From Methylobacterium sp. J-030 (GTDB taxonomy: Bacteria; Pseudomonadota; Alphaproteobacteria; Rhizobiales; Beijerinckiaceae): a stretch of 64,000 nt of DNA. The stretch is from positions 62,001 through 126,000 of the forward strand of contig NZ_JAKSYM010000225.1 in NCBI RefSeq assembly GCF_022829545.1, given 5' to 3'. This document shows, piece by piece, positions 8,783 to 19,804 of this stretch (the stretch's first letter is position 1; every line of letters begins with the position of its first letter). The notes beneath the pieces were generated by a model. That model was given only the letters and a program-made list of their open reading frames with translations. It was not told the DNA's origin and ran no database searches. The position numbers and the translations under genes are program-made.

Positions 8783-9175
8783 CGGGCTCTACGACGGGGA
8801 CACGAAGTGGCGGGGCCACGCGCAACCCCTTGTCGAACCGTTAACACGCCCGCGATGGCGCCGACGTGGCAGCGAAGCAACAAAATGCAACCACGCCAAC
8901 CGGAGCCAGCGCGGTGCGCGGAGGGATTATCCAGGGCGTCGAACGCGTTAGCGAGGACGCGTGCCCCCGGCCCGCACGGACAGGCTTCGCCTTGCGAGCC
9001 CGTCCGGGGCTTCTTATATCGCCCTCGACGCGGGATTGCGCGCTGGATTTCAGCCGTTCACGGCCCTTGATCCGGCCCGGGTCCCATACTCACATCACCT
9101 TCGTACACCGCCATGGGCCGAGCTGCTTCGGGGCTCGGCGGTCTGCTTGAACGCGACACAAAGAGGGATCCCACC
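8783..9175. other. 393-bp divergent promoter region upstream of dnaK
   Basis: Region between a secreted-protein gene on the minus strand and dnaK. The dnaK-proximal end carries a heat-shock-type promoter candidate (9064-9090) and AGAGGGA (9162-9168) as ribosome-binding site. Nothing else recognisable was found in 8783-9060. Confidence 0.5.
9064..9090 (+). promoter_or_regulatory. Candidate RpoH (sigma-32) promoter of dnaK
   Basis: CCCTTGA (9064-9070) and CCCATACT (9083-9090), 12 nt apart, resemble the -35 CTTGAA and -10 CCCCATNT elements of heat-shock promoters. It sits about 85 nt upstream of the dnaK ATG. The spacing is at the short end of the known range, and no start site has been mapped. 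Confidence 0.45.
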
Positions 9176-11092
<1,917 letters not shown>

Positions 11093-11112
11093 GGGCACGC
11101 GAGGTTCGGGAG

Positions 11113-11142
11113 CGAGGCCGGAGCGATCCGGCCTCGTTCGCT
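11113..11142 (+). terminator. Hairpin after dnaK, possible partial terminator
   Basis: CGAGGCCGGA (11113-11122), loop GCGA, TCCGGCCTCG (11127-11136) form a perfect 10-bp stem 20 bp after the dnaK stop. It is followed by TTCG and not a long T-run. It may attenuate read-through into dnaJ and set the DnaK:DnaJ ratio (inference). Confidence 0.5.
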
Positions 11143-11155
11143 GTCGTGCGGTCAT

Positions 11156-11303
11156 GGGTTTCGAAAGGGACGAGTCCCTTTCGCGGGTGCAGGGCGGAGC
11201 CCCGCGAGACGATCCTTCCATCCCCGCACGTTGGGTTGGAAGGATCGTATGTCGGGGTTTCACCCCGACGCCCCACCAAAGGGCCCAGCCCTTTGGAATC
11301 CCG
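11156..11303. repeat. Composite palindromic element, family A copy 1 (dnaK-dnaJ spacer)
   Basis: About 148 bp made of two head-to-head units. The left unit starts GGGTTTCGAAAGGG and forms hairpins AAAGGG/CCCTTT and GGGCGGAGCCC. The right unit is inverted and ends CCAAAGGGC-CCA-GCCCTTTGG (11276-11296) AATCCC. Between them are perfect stems CGATCCTTCCA/TGGAAGGATCG (11210-11220/11237-11247) and GTCGGGG/CCCCGAC (11251-11269). The same unit occurs at 56743-56842 and, as a single hairpin, at 35769-35807. It looks like a REP/MITE-type interspersed element. Confidence 0.7.
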
Positions 11304-11340
11304 ATGACGCGCGGGTCGGATTGTCCGGAGACGGTGTGGG

Positions 11341-12486
11341 ATGTCGAAGCGGGACTATTACGAGATCCTGGGGGTCACGAAGACCGCCACGGAAAGCGAG
11401 ATGAAGGTCGCCTTCCGCAAGCTCGCGATGACCTATCATCCCGATCGCAATCCCGGCGACAAGGACGCCGAGATCAAGTTCAAGGAGATCAACGAAGCCT
11501 ATCAGTGCCTCTCCGACGGCCAGAAGCGCGCCGCCTACGACCGGTTCGGCCACGCGGCCTTCAGCCAGGGCGGGGGCGGTCCCGGATTCGGCAACGAGTT
11601 CGGCGACTTCATGTCGGACATCTTCGACAACTTCTTCGGCGACGGCCGCGGCGGTGGCGGCCCGGCCCGCGGGCGCGGCGGGGCACCAGGGCGCGAGCGC
11701 GGGGCCGACCTGCGCTACAACCTGGACATCACCCTGGAAGAGGCCTTCAACGGCAAGGCCGAGACCATCCGGATCCCGACCTCGGTGACCTGCGAGGCCT
11801 GCGACGGCTCGGGCGCCAAGCCGGGCTCCAAGCCGCGGACCTGCCCGACCTGCGCGGGCTACGGCCGCGTGCGGGCCGCGCAGGGCTTCTTCGCCATCGA
11901 GCGCACCTGCCCGAACTGCCACGGCCGCGGGGAGATCGTGGACGATCCCTGCACCGCCTGCCAGGGCGCGGGCCGGGTCAACCGCGAGCGCTCGCTCTCG
12001 ATCAACGTGCCGGCCGGCGTTGACGATGGCTTGCGCATCCGGCTCGCCGGCGAGGGCGAGAGCGGGCTGCGGGGCGGCCCGCCGGGGGACCTCTACGTCT
12101 TCCTGTCGATCAAGCAGCACGAATTCTTCCAGCGCGACGGCGCCGACCTGTTCTGCCGGGTGCCGATCTCGATGGTCACCGCGGCGCTCTCGGGCGAGAT
12201 CACCGTGCCGGTGATCGACGGCTCGCAGACGCAGGTGCGCATCCCGGCAGGCACGCAGACCGCCAAGCAGTTCCGGATCAAGGGCAAGGGCATGCCGGTG
12301 CTCCGCTCGCGGGAGGTCGGCGACCTCTACATCCAGGTCTTCGTCGAGACCCCGCAGAACCTGACGAAGCGCCAGCGCGAGCTGCTTCAGGAGTTCGACC
12401 AATCGGCCTCGCCGGAGAACCACCCGGAATCCGCAGGCTTCTTCTCGAAGGTGCGGGACTTCTTCGGGGGGGCGGTCCGCCCCTAG
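11341..12486 (+). CDS. dnaJ: Chaperone DnaJ (Hsp40)
   Basis: 381-residue type I J-protein, co-chaperone of DnaK. It has a J domain with YHPD at about residue 33, a Gly/Phe-rich region with [12 protein letters not shown] and a long Gly/Arg run, and four zinc repeats ([32 protein letters not shown]). Substrate-binding beta domains complete it. The start at [11 protein letters not shown] is canonical. It sits downstream of dnaK with the repeat element between, so it may depend on read-through or on its own promoter within that element. Confidence 0.98.
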   Translation: MSKRDYYEILGVTKTATESEMKVAFRKLAMTYHPDRNPGDKDAEIKFKEINEAYQCLSDGQKRAAYDRFGHAAFSQGGGGPGFGNEFGDFMSDIFDNFFGDGRGGGGPARGRGGAPGRERGADLRYNLDITLEEAFNGKAETIRIPTSVTCEACDGSGAKPGSKPRTCPTCAGYGRVRAAQGFFAIERTCPNCHGRGEIVDDPCTACQGAGRVNRERSLSINVPAGVDDGLRIRLAGEGESGLRGGPPGDLYVFLSIKQHEFFQRDGADLFCRVPISMVTAALSGEITVPVIDGSQTQVRIPAGTQTAKQFRIKGKGMPVLRSREVGDLYIQVFVETPQNLTKRQRELLQEFDQSASPENHPESAGFFSKVRDFFGGAVRP

Positions 12487-12726
12487 CGCCCTGCCCGCGC
12501 GCGTTGCGACCAGGCGTGGTCCTAAGCCTCTGTTGTGACGCGCTCTCTGACGCGAACCGGTTCCAGTTCGGCGGGGAGCGCTCCAGGGTCGGATCCGAAA
12601 CCCCGGCGGCCCGTTATGCATCCGGCCCCGGCGTGGCACGCGTACCCTAGGCGCCGCCGTGGCTTGGCTGTAAGACAGCGTGTTCCCTAGCCTTTCATTC
12701 TCATTCGGCATCAAGGAATCCGAGAC

Positions 12727-13365
12727 TTGCCGCCGCTGCGCCGTTCCACCGCGAAGGCTCCTGCCACCCGGAGCGCGTTTTTCGGGCCGCGGCGCGACCC
12801 CCTGGAGGACGAGGCGCGGTTCCTGCGCTCCTGGCTGGAGCGCCCGCTCGTCACCGGCGCCGTGACGCCGTCCGGCAAGATGCTGGCCCGCACCATGGCG
12901 GCCTACGTCGATCCGCGCCGCGAGGGACCGGTGGTCGAGCTCGGCCCCGGCACCGGTCCGGTCACCGAGGCGCTGATCCGGCGCGGCATCGCACCCGAGC
13001 GGCTGATCCTCGTCGAGTTCAATCCCGATTTCTGCGGCCTCCTGAGCCGCCGCTTCCCCGGCGTGACGGTGATCCGGGGCGACGCCTACGACATGCGGGC
13101 GAGCCTGCGGGACGTGCTGACGCAGCCCGCCGCAGCCACGATCTCGAGCCTGCCGCTGTTCACCAAGCCCCTGGAGCAGCGGCTCGACCTGCTCAACACC
13201 GCCCACGACCTGATGCAGCCGGGCGCGCCGTTCGTGCAGTTCACCTACGCGGTGGTGCCGCCGATCCCCGCCCGCTGCGAGGCCGGCAGCTACACGGCCG
13301 ACCGCTCGAACCGGGTCTGGCTGAACCTGCCACCGGCCCGGGTCTGGGTCTACCGCCGGCCCTGA
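12727..13365 (+). CDS. PmtA-like class I SAM-dependent methyltransferase
   Basis: 212 residues with the SAM-binding motif VVELGPGTGPVTEAL (around residue 68) and the layout of Sinorhizobium-type phosphatidylethanolamine N-methyltransferase PmtA, which makes phosphatidylcholine. The C-terminal RVWVYRRP and the ISSLPLFTK loop match that family. No in-frame ATG exists after the stop at 12688, so TTG at 12727 is taken as start; this is uncertain. The gene follows dnaJ, a neighbourhood I associate with Methylobacterium. An alternative is a KsgA-like methyltransferase, but the size and NLP-free loop favour PmtA. Confidence 0.75.
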   Translation: MPPLRRSTAKAPATRSAFFGPRRDPLEDEARFLRSWLERPLVTGAVTPSGKMLARTMAAYVDPRREGPVVELGPGTGPVTEALIRRGIAPERLILVEFNPDFCGLLSRRFPGVTVIRGDAYDMRASLRDVLTQPAAATISSLPLFTKPLEQRLDLLNTAHDLMQPGAPFVQFTYAVVPPIPARCEAGSYTADRSNRVWLNLPPARVWVYRRP

Positions 13366-13474
13366 GCTGAACGCGGCCTGAGCGAACGGCTCACATTTGC
13401 GTCAACTGCTGGGTGTCACACCTGGGCCATCGCCGGTCGCGGCACAGCGACCGGGCTGGAGCAGGAGGACGCCG

Positions 13475-13795
13475 ATGTTCATCAAGACCGTCCGTACACA
13501 CCTCGCGGCTGCCGCCCTGGCATTCGGGGGCTTGGTCGTCGTGGCGCCGGCGATGGCCGCGCCCCTCGGGGTCGATGCCGGGCTGCGCCGCGGCGCAGAC
13601 GACGTGATGGCGGTTCAGTACGGCTATGGCCACGGTTACGGCCCCCGCCACCACGGCTTCGGCGGTTTCGGCCCACGCCACCACCATCACGGCTGGGGCC
13701 GCGGACACCATGACGGCTGGCGCCATCACGGCTTCGGGCCGCGTCACCATCATCACGGCGGCTTCGGCCCGCGCCACGGTTACGGCCGCTGGTAA
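13475..13795 (+). CDS. Exported His/Gly-rich protein
   Basis: 106 residues starting at ATG 13475, set by AGGAGG (13463-13468). A Sec signal peptide (AAAALAFGGLVVVAPAMA) is followed by a short linker and then a tail built of imperfect repeats of GFGPRHHHHG/GYGPRHHG type with about 20 His. This suggests binding of Ni, Cu, Zn or Co in the periplasm, or an adhesive role. Nothing adjacent identifies a metal pathway. The function is unknown; that it is a gene is well supported by the signal peptide and ribosome-binding site. Confidence 0.75.
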   Translation: MFIKTVRTHLAAAALAFGGLVVVAPAMAAPLGVDAGLRRGADDVMAVQYGYGHGYGPRHHGFGGFGPRHHHHGWGRGHHDGWRHHGFGPRHHHHGGFGPRHGYGRW

Positions 13796-13850
13796 CGCGT
13801 CCCCGTTCGTCTGGGCCCGGCAGCCGCCTCCACGGCTTGCCCGGCCCGCC

Positions 13851-14918
13851 CTATGAGGCGATCCGATCGCGGATCTGGATATCCGGGTTCGATGCCCCGC
13901 AGGTCGGCAGGCTCTCGACCGGGCCGTGGACCGCCGAGGTCGTCGCCGACAGATCATGGTAGCAGACGCAGCCCTCGGCGAAGTAATGATGCACGAGCGC
14001 CTTGCGGGACCGCCGGATGTCGGCCCGAGCCGAGCCCCCGTGCAGCAGGTTCGCGTGCCAGAACAGCACGTCGCCCTTGCGGGCCGTGAAGTGTTCCGGC
14101 TTCGCCCCGTGGTCCCGGATCTCCCGCTGGATCGCCGGCTCGTAGTGATCGACATAGGCGCCGTAGCCGCGCTGCTTAAAATCCTCCGGCGAGATGCCGA
14201 CATCGTGGCTGAACAGGTACGGTAGGCGGTGCGTGCCGGGGTAATAGACCAGCGGCCCCGAATCCGCGTGGATGTCCTCCATGGCGATCCAGCAGGCGGC
14301 GAGGTAGCCGACCGGGTAGGTCGTCATGTGGATCGAGTCCGAGTGCTCGGCCTGCTGGCTGCCCTTGTGCGACGCGATGGTCTGGAACGGGATCGCCGGG
14401 CGGCCCAGCACCATGCTGCTGAAGTTGACCAAGACCGGGTGCTTCAGGAGCCGCTCGATCTCCTCGACCTTCAGGTGCGGGTTGAGATAGCGGCCGGGAT
14501 GCGGATCGTCCTCGGCGGCCTTCTCGGGGGCGAGGGTCACGTCGCCCCGGGCGATCGCCGCCTCGTAGGCGCCCCAGGCCTCGTCGATCGTCTCCGCGTC
14601 GATGGCGCCGCGCAGGACGTAGTAGCCGTGCGCCTCCCAGGACCGGCAGATCTCGGCCTGCCGCGGGGTGATCTCCCGCCGCGCCACGCGCCGCGCGATG
14701 ATCGCCTGCGCGTCCGGCTGGTCGAGCCACGGGCTCGGCCCGGATTCCGGGAAATTCTCGGCCCGGAACACCTTGATGCAGCCGATATCCACGGGGACGT
14801 CGGCATCGACCACGAAGGGGGTGGGCGGGGGCGGCGCCGCGGGATCGCGCACTGGGATCTGGTTTGGCCGCGTCAGCGCACGCGCAAGGTCCGCGACACG
14901 GCGGAACGTTCGAGCCAT
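13851..14918 (-). CDS. Phytanoyl-CoA dioxygenase (PhyH) family Fe(II)/2-oxoglutarate oxygenase
   Basis: 355-residue non-heme iron oxygenase. The metal triad is visible as H-S-D in QQAEHSDSIHMT (about residue 193) and the distal His in FWHANLLHGG. The 2-oxoglutarate-binding Arg follows in RRSRKALVHHYF. The N-terminal 50 residues are Pro-rich and outside the domain. The substrate is unknown; the family hydroxylates diverse small molecules. It is monocistronic, with no biosynthetic cluster around it. Confidence 0.85.
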   Translation of the reverse strand: MARTFRRVADLARALTRPNQIPVRDPAAPPPPTPFVVDADVPVDIGCIKVFRAENFPESGPSPWLDQPDAQAIIARRVARREITPRQAEICRSWEAHGYYVLRGAIDAETIDEAWGAYEAAIARGDVTLAPEKAAEDDPHPGRYLNPHLKVEEIERLLKHPVLVNFSSMVLGRPAIPFQTIASHKGSQQAEHSDSIHMTTYPVGYLAACWIAMEDIHADSGPLVYYPGTHRLPYLFSHDVGISPEDFKQRGYGAYVDHYEPAIQREIRDHGAKPEHFTARKGDVLFWHANLLHGGSARADIRRSRKALVHHYFAEGCVCYHDLSATTSAVHGPVESLPTCGASNPDIQIRDRIAS

Positions 14919-15056
14919 CTTATCCTCCGCCCCGGGGCTGTGCCGCTGCGTCCGGAGCGCGGGATCTGCGCGCCGCGTGCGGCTTATGGATGGACGTTGC
15001 AGCGCTTCGCGGCGATCGTAAGACCGAGTGCGCAGAAATCCGCTTCGGCCGATGCG

Positions 15057-16370
15057 TCAGGGCGCGGCCGTCCCCTCGCCCCGCACGGATTCGAGGATCG
15101 CCGGCCGTTCGGCGGGCGCCGCGCCCATCCGGTAGGCCGCCCGCAGGGCCGCCTCCGCCCGATCGGCGGCGGCCTCGTCGGCCGCGTGGACGATCCCGAG
15201 CAGGCCGCCGGAGGATCCCGGGGCGGCGAGATCCGTGAAGCCGACCCGGGGATCGATGGCATCCTCGGGGTGGGTGCGGCCGCCGCCGAGCTCGATCACC
15301 GCGAGGCCGAGCGCCCGGGTCTCGATGCGCGCGACCGTTCCGGCCTGATGGACCGGCCGCCGCACCGGCGCGACGGGCAGGTGCTTCTCGGGCTCGTCCA
15401 GCAGATCGGTCGGGCCGCCCAGCGCCGCCACCATCTCCGCAAAGATCTCGGCCGCCCGGCCCGAGGCCAGGACCGCTTCGAGCCGCTCCGCGGCGCCGTC
15501 GGCGTGCCGCGCGAGCCCCCCGGCCACCAGCATCTCCGAGGCCAGGGCCAGCGTCACCGCGTGGAAGCGCGGCTCCCGGCGCAGGCCCTTCAGGTAGTCG
15601 ATCGCGTAGGCGACCTCGACGGCGTTGCCGGCGGCGCTCGCCAGCGGCGCGTCCATGTCGGTGATGAGCGCCGCCGTGCGCAGGCCCGCGCCCTCCGCCA
15701 CCGTGACGATGCTCTCGGCCAGCGCCCGCGCTTCGGGCAGGCTCGCCATGAACGCGCCGGAGCCCTGCTTGACGTCCATCACCAGCCCGTCGAGCCCGGC
15801 CGCGAGTTTCTTCGAGAGGATCGAGGCGGTGATGAGATCCAGCGACTCGACCGTCCCGGTCACATCGCGGATCGCGTAGAGGCGCCGGTCGGCGGGAGCG
15901 AGGTCTGCGGTCTGGCCGATGATCGCGCAGCCGACGCGACGGACGACCTGCCGGAAGCTGTCGAGCCCCGGCGTCGCGTCGTAGCCCGGGATGCTGCCGA
16001 GCTTGTCGAGGGTCCCGCCGGTATGGCCGAGGCCGCGCCCTGAGATCATCGGCACGTAGCCGCCGCAGGCCGCCACCATCGGGGCCAGCACGAGGCTCAC
16101 GGTGTCGCCGATGCCGCCGGTGGAGTGCTTGTCGAGCACCGGGCCCGGCAGCGCCCAGGTCAGCACCGTGCCCGAGTCCGCCATCGCCCGGGTGAGCGCG
16201 ACCCGCTCGGGCAGCGCGAGCCCGCGGAAGAACACCGCCATGGCGAAGGCCGCCGCCTGCCCCTCCCCCACGGTGCCGTCCGTGAGGCCCCGGACGAAGG
16301 CCGTGATCGCCTCCGGATCGAGCGGCAGGCCGTCGCGCTTGGCTCGGATGATCTCCTGCGGCAGCCGCAT
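15057..16370 (-). CDS. deoA: Thymidine phosphorylase
   Basis: Cytosolic enzyme that phosphorolyses thymidine or deoxyuridine to base plus 2-deoxyribose-1-phosphate. It is 437 residues, close to E. coli DeoA (440). Motifs are KRDGLPL near the start, [13 protein letters not shown] (phosphate loop), [14 protein letters not shown] and [11 protein letters not shown]. The start ATG at 16370 lies 2 nt after the deoC stop, indicating translational coupling. It is the last gene of the cdd-pnp-deoC-deoA operon. Confidence 0.96.
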   Translation of the reverse strand: MRLPQEIIRAKRDGLPLDPEAITAFVRGLTDGTVGEGQAAAFAMAVFFRGLALPERVALTRAMADSGTVLTWALPGPVLDKHSTGGIGDTVSLVLAPMVAACGGYVPMISGRGLGHTGGTLDKLGSIPGYDATPGLDSFRQVVRRVGCAIIGQTADLAPADRRLYAIRDVTGTVESLDLITASILSKKLAAGLDGLVMDVKQGSGAFMASLPEARALAESIVTVAEGAGLRTAALITDMDAPLASAAGNAVEVAYAIDYLKGLRREPRFHAVTLALASEMLVAGGLARHADGAAERLEAVLASGRAAEIFAEMVAALGGPTDLLDEPEKHLPVAPVRRPVHQAGTVARIETRALGLAVIELGGGRTHPEDAIDPRVGFTDLAAPGSSGGLLGIVHAADEAAADRAEAALRAAYRMGAAPAERPAILESVRGEGTAAP

Positions 16371-16372
16371 GC

Positions 16373-17101
16373 TCAGAGCCCCCGCGCCTGCATCAGGGCG
16401 CCGTACAAGCTGCTCGCCCCGAGCCGGAAGGTTCTTGGAGTCGCCCAGTCGGGACCCATGATCCGGTCGGCCAGGGCGAGATAGCTGGCCGCGTCGGCGA
16501 CGCTGCGCAGGCCGCCCGACACCTTCAGGCCGGCGGGACGGCCGCTCGCCTTGATCTCGGTCAGCATCAGGTCCGCGGCCTCGGGGGTCGCCGAGACCGG
16601 GCTCTTGCCCGTGGAGGTCTTCAGGAAATCGGCGCCCGCCTCCAGGGCGATCCGGCTCGCCGCCCGGATCCTTTCGGGGTTGCCGAGCTCGCCCGTCTCC
16701 AGGATCACCTTGAGGGTCACGCTGCCGCAGACGTCGCGCACGGCCTCCACCATGTCGCGGGCGAGCGCCGCGTCGCCCCGCTTCAGGGCGCGGTAGGGCA
16801 GGACGAGGTCGATCTCGTCGGCGCCGTCGCGCAGGGCCTCGGCGGTGTCGTCGGTGGCCCGGGCGCAATCCTCGCCGCCGTCGGGGAAATTGATCACCGT
16901 GGCGATCCGGATGCCGGTGCCGGACAGCGCCCGGGCCCCCTGCGTGACGAAGCGCGGCCAGACGCAGATCGCCGCCACCGGGCCGGCCTTCGCGTCCCGG
17001 CACAGGGCGTCGATCCTCGTCTCGGTGCAGGTCTCGCCGAGATCGGTGAGGTCGAGGAGCGGCAGCGCCCGGCGGGCGACCGCGTCCATCTCCGAATCCA
17101 T
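16373..17101 (-). CDS. deoC: Deoxyribose-phosphate aldolase
   Basis: Cleaves 2-deoxyribose-5-phosphate to acetaldehyde and glyceraldehyde-3-phosphate, feeding nucleoside sugars into glycolysis. It is 242 residues in a TIM barrel. The Schiff-base Lys is in FLKTSTGK and the second conserved Lys in [12 protein letters not shown] 17101 overlaps the pnp stop by one base (TGATG). A phosphopentomutase to link pnp/deoA products to deoC is not encoded in this window. Confidence 0.96.
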   Translation of the reverse strand: MDSEMDAVARRALPLLDLTDLGETCTETRIDALCRDAKAGPVAAICVWPRFVTQGARALSGTGIRIATVINFPDGGEDCARATDDTAEALRDGADEIDLVLPYRALKRGDAALARDMVEAVRDVCGSVTLKVILETGELGNPERIRAASRIALEAGADFLKTSTGKSPVSATPEAADLMLTEIKASGRPAGLKVSGGLRSVADAASYLALADRIMGPDWATPRTFRLGASSLYGALMQARGL

Positions 17102-17919
17102 CACGGCGCATCTCCGTCGGGCAGATCGGCCACGAAGGCCCGGATCAGGCGGCCGAGATCCTGCGCGGCCCGGGCCGCCACCGCCTTCGTCTCCGCATGG
17201 TGCGGGGCGCCCCCGGCGATCCCGGCGGCGAGGTTGGTCACCACCGAGATGGCCGCCACCGGCAGGCCGAGGAAGCGGGCGAGGATCACCTCCGGCACCG
17301 TCGACATGCCGACGAGGTCGGCCCCCAGGATGCCGGCCATCCGGACCTCGGCGGGCGTCTCGAAGCTCGGGCCCGGGAACCACGCGTAGACCCCCTCCCC
17401 CAGGGGCACGCCGCAGGTCTCGGCCGCCGCGCGCAGGCGCGCCCGCAGGTCGGGGTCGTAGGCCTCGGTCATCGGCACGAAGCGGGCGTCGCTCGCCTCG
17501 CCGATCAGCGGGTTGAGGCCCGACAGGTTGATGTGGTCGGCGAGCAGGACCAGGCGTCCCGGGCCGGTCTCCGGCCGCAGGGATCCGGAGGCGTTGGTGA
17601 GCAGCAGGCGCCGCGCCCCGAGTTGTCGCGCGCAGGCCAGCGGCACGCGCATCACCGCCGGATCGCCCCGCTCGTAGGCGTGCGCCCGCCCCTCGAAGAT
17701 CAGGACCGGCCGCCCCGCCAGGGATCCGCGGTGCAGACGCCCGGCATGGCCGCTGACCCCCGCCCCCGGGAAGCCGGGAATCGCCGCATAGGCGAGGGTG
17801 ACGGGATCCTCCAGGGCACCCGCGATCCCGCCGAGCCCGGTGCCGGTCACGAGGGCGCAGGCGTAGTCCCCCGCGAAGCCGGCGGCGTGCAGCGCGTCGA
17901 GGGCGGCGGCCTCGCTCAC
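17101..17919 (-). CDS. Purine nucleoside phosphorylase, trimeric type
   Basis: 272 residues of the mammalian-like trimeric PNP/PunA class, not the hexameric DeoD. It carries GTGLGG near residue 26, [45 protein letters not shown] and SVVTNLAAG. It phosphorolyses inosine and guanosine and their deoxy forms. GTG at 17919 overlaps the cdd stop in GTGA, so it is translationally coupled as second gene of the salvage operon. Confidence 0.94.
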   Translation of the reverse strand: MSEAAALDALHAAGFAGDYACALVTGTGLGGIAGALEDPVTLAYAAIPGFPGAGVSGHAGRLHRGSLAGRPVLIFEGRAHAYERGDPAVMRVPLACARQLGARRLLLTNASGSLRPETGPGRLVLLADHINLSGLNPLIGEASDARFVPMTEAYDPDLRARLRAAAETCGVPLGEGVYAWFPGPSFETPAEVRMAGILGADLVGMSTVPEVILARFLGLPVAAISVVTNLAAGIAGGAPHHAETKAVAARAAQDLGRLIRAFVADLPDGDAP

Positions 17920-18338
17920 GTCAGCGTCTCCGGGCCGAAGGAGGCCGGCAGCAGCTCGGCGAGGGTGAAGGTTTTCGCGATGGCCTCCGGGGTGGCGGCG
18001 TGGATCGGCGTGTCCGGCGCGGCGAATTCCCGGATGCGCTGCCGGCAGGCGCCGCAGGGCGTCACGAGGCCCGCGCCCTCCCCGCAGACGAGGATCGCCG
18101 CGATGCGCCGCCCCCCGGCCGCCACCATGGCGGCGATCGCCCCGGCCTCCGCGCAGGTCCCGACCGGGTAGGCGGCGTTCTCGACGTTGCAGCCGGCATG
18201 GATGGCGCCGTTCTCGTCCCGGAGCGCCGCCCCGACGCGGAAGCGGGAATAGGGCGCGTGCGCCCGCTCGCGGACCGCCCGGGCGGCCGCCAGCAGCGCC
18301 GCCCCGTCATCCGCCCGTGCCGAATCCGCAGCTCGCAT
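17916..18338 (-). CDS. cdd: Cytidine deaminase
   Basis: Zinc enzyme converting (deoxy)cytidine to (deoxy)uridine, first gene of cdd-pnp-deoC-deoA. It is 140 residues from ATG 18338, close to the family's usual 130-140; the longer frame upstream adds a non-conserved extension. The zinc and catalytic motifs are GCNVENAAYPVGTCAEAGAI and PCGACRQRI. It reads divergently from the toxin-antitoxin module. Confidence 0.95.
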   Translation of the reverse strand: MRAADSARADDGAALLAAARAVRERAHAPYSRFRVGAALRDENGAIHAGCNVENAAYPVGTCAEAGAIAAMVAAGGRRIAAILVCGEGAGLVTPCGACRQRIREFAAPDTPIHAATPEAIAKTFTLAELLPASFGPETLT

Positions 18339-18436
18339 GACCGATCTTTGGCACCCGCCGGGGCGGGATGTCGAGGCGCCTTGGAGGTTGGGGAGGCCGG
18401 CAGTCATCCGTCTTGCGGCGGATATGCGCCCGCCGT

Positions 18437-18444
18437 CTGTACAG
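18437..18444. promoter_or_regulatory. CTGTACAG palindrome, YefM-type operator candidate
   Basis: Eight-base perfect palindrome 12 nt upstream of the antitoxin ATG. YefM-YoeB complexes recognise palindromes with a TGTACA core, so this is a good operator candidate for autorepression. Confidence 0.5.
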
Positions 18445-18456
18445 CCGAGGATACGG

Positions 18457-18710
18457 ATGGGTCCGGTCAGTTACACGGAATTCCGTGCGCACCTCGCGAC
18501 CCACTGGACCGTGTCGAGGCGGATCGGGCGGAGTTGATCGTGACCCGGCAGAACCGCCCGGACATGGTGGTCATGCCGCTGGCCGAGCTGAACAGCCTCC
18601 GCGAGACGCTGCACCTGCTCTCGACGCCGGCGAACGCCAAGCGTCTCCTCGACAGTGTCGCACAGCTCGATACCGGCGCCGGCACGGAGCATGGCCTCAT
18701 CGAGCCGTGA
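18457..18710 (+). pseudogene. yefM: YefM/Phd-family antitoxin with a one-base frameshift
   Basis: ATG at 18457 after GAGG reads MGPVSYTEFRAHLATHW, the DNA-binding start of a YefM protein. After Trp (18505-18507) the frame is lost. The continuation D-R-V-E-A-D-R-A-E-L-I-V-T-R-Q-N to GTEHGLIEP lies in another frame ending at 18710. One inserted G near 18507 would restore an 84-residue protein, the normal YefM length (83). In that downstream frame TTG 18534 or GTG 18540 could start a C-terminal piece, the toxin-neutralising part in this family. This is either a real mutation, a sequence error, or recoding. The stop overlaps the toxin start (GTGA). Confidence 0.75.
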
Positions 18711-18979
18711 AGCTCGTCTGGGCGGCGAGCGCCTGGCAGGAATACCTGCACTGGCAGGCGACCGACCGGGACACGCTCGTTCGCATCAATGATCTGATCA
18801 ACGCCAGCATGCGAACGCCGTTCGCGGGCATCGGGAAGGTCGAGCCTTTGCGCGGCAATCTCAAAGGGTGGTGGTCGCGCAGGATCACGGGGAACCACCG
18901 CCTCGTGTATCGCGTCACGGGCGTCGGGGAGGATCAAGTCCTTGAGATCGCTCAGTGCCGCTGGCACTATGACGATTGA
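18707..18979 (+). CDS. yoeB: YoeB family mRNA-interferase toxin
   Basis: 90 residues from GTG 18707. YoeB binds the ribosome A site and cleaves mRNA at the second codon position. The conserved layout is intact: KLVWAASAWQEYLHWQATD, the VEPLRGNLKGWWSRRITGNHRLVY core with the catalytic Glu and Arg, and the C-terminal CRWHYDD with the catalytic His-Tyr. Length equals the family norm (84-90). It is coupled by a GTGA overlap to an antitoxin whose frame is broken, so how the cell tolerates it is an open question. Confidence 0.93.
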   Translation: MKLVWAASAWQEYLHWQATDRDTLVRINDLINASMRTPFAGIGKVEPLRGNLKGWWSRRITGNHRLVYRVTGVGEDQVLEIAQCRWHYDD

Positions 18980-19039
18980 GCCGGGCGCGGCCTCTCGCTC
19001 TTCGGTCGCGAATGGCTCCGGGCGTCGGATTGCGCCGCC

Positions 19040-19804
19040 TCAGCGCGACGCCGGCCCCGCGCCGAGGAGCCCCGCCACCTGCCGCAGCGCCGCGTCGTCC
19101 CGCGGGCCGATCAACGCGTAGGCGGTGTCGCCCGCGTTCCAGGAGACGATGTCGCCGTCCTCGGAGCCGGTGAGCACCGCCGGGCCGCCGTGGATGCCCC
19201 GGGTGGCGAACAGCGATGCCTCGCCGTAGCCCCCGGCCTCCAGCGCGATCTCGATGCCGGTGCCGTGACGGGCCGGGAAGATCTGGATGTCGCGCACCCG
19301 CCAGCCCTCCGGCAAGGCCGGCAGGTCGATGCCGGTCACGGTATGCAGGCGCGTCCGGTCGTAGACCGGCCCGTCGGCCGCGCCGCTGATGCTCTTGCGC
19401 AGCAGCGCCACGGCCCTGGCCTGCCGGGCATCGGCGATCAGCGCCGGGTCCGGCGTCGCCGCCAGGGTGTCGGGCACGCCGAAGCGGCCGATCTCGTCAT
19501 GGGCGAGCCAGCCCGCGCCGACCAGCACCGCGATGGCGGCGGCCCGCTTGAGGCGCGAGGCGACCCGGCGCCAGCGCAGGTTCCGGTCGAAGCGGCGGGC
19601 GAGCGCGACGGTCCGGTCCGGCCCCGGGCCCGGGACGCGTTCGAAACAGGCCCGTAGCGCATCGCGGTCGTGCATCTCGGCCATCACCCGGGCGGCGGAG
19701 GCGGGATCGGCCGCCAGATGAGCCTCGACGTCCAGGCGGCGCATCGGGTCGATCTGCCCGTCGACGAAGGCGATGAGATCGTCGTCTGTGATCGGATCAA
19801 TCAT
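19040..19804 (-). CDS. Membrane anti-sigma factor
   Basis: 254 residues from ATG 19804. The N-terminus (ITDDDLIAFVDGQIDPMRRLDVEAHLAADP) is a zinc-less ASD-type anti-sigma helix bundle. A single membrane helix (AAAIAVLVGAGWLA) lies around residues 88-102, and the remainder is periplasmic and beta-rich. It probably sequesters the ECF sigma encoded 193 bp upstream on the same strand until an envelope signal frees it. The wider family is fairly certain; the signal is unknown. Confidence 0.8.
   Translation of the reverse strand: MIDPITDDDLIAFVDGQIDPMRRLDVEAHLAADPASAARVMAEMHDRDALRACFERVPGPGPDRTVALARRFDRNLRWRRVASRLKRAAAIAVLVGAGWLAHDEIGRFGVPDTLAATPDPALIADARQARAVALLRKSISGAADGPVYDRTRLHTVTGIDLPALPEGWRVRDIQIFPARHGTGIEIALEAGGYGEASLFATRGIHGGPAVLTGSEDGDIVSWNAGDTAYALIGPRDDAALRQVAGLLGAGPASR

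Noticed and set aside
8807..9150. Several small plus-strand frames in the dnaK upstream region
   Set aside because: No ribosome-binding sites, mutually overlapping in all frames, and they cover the promoter.
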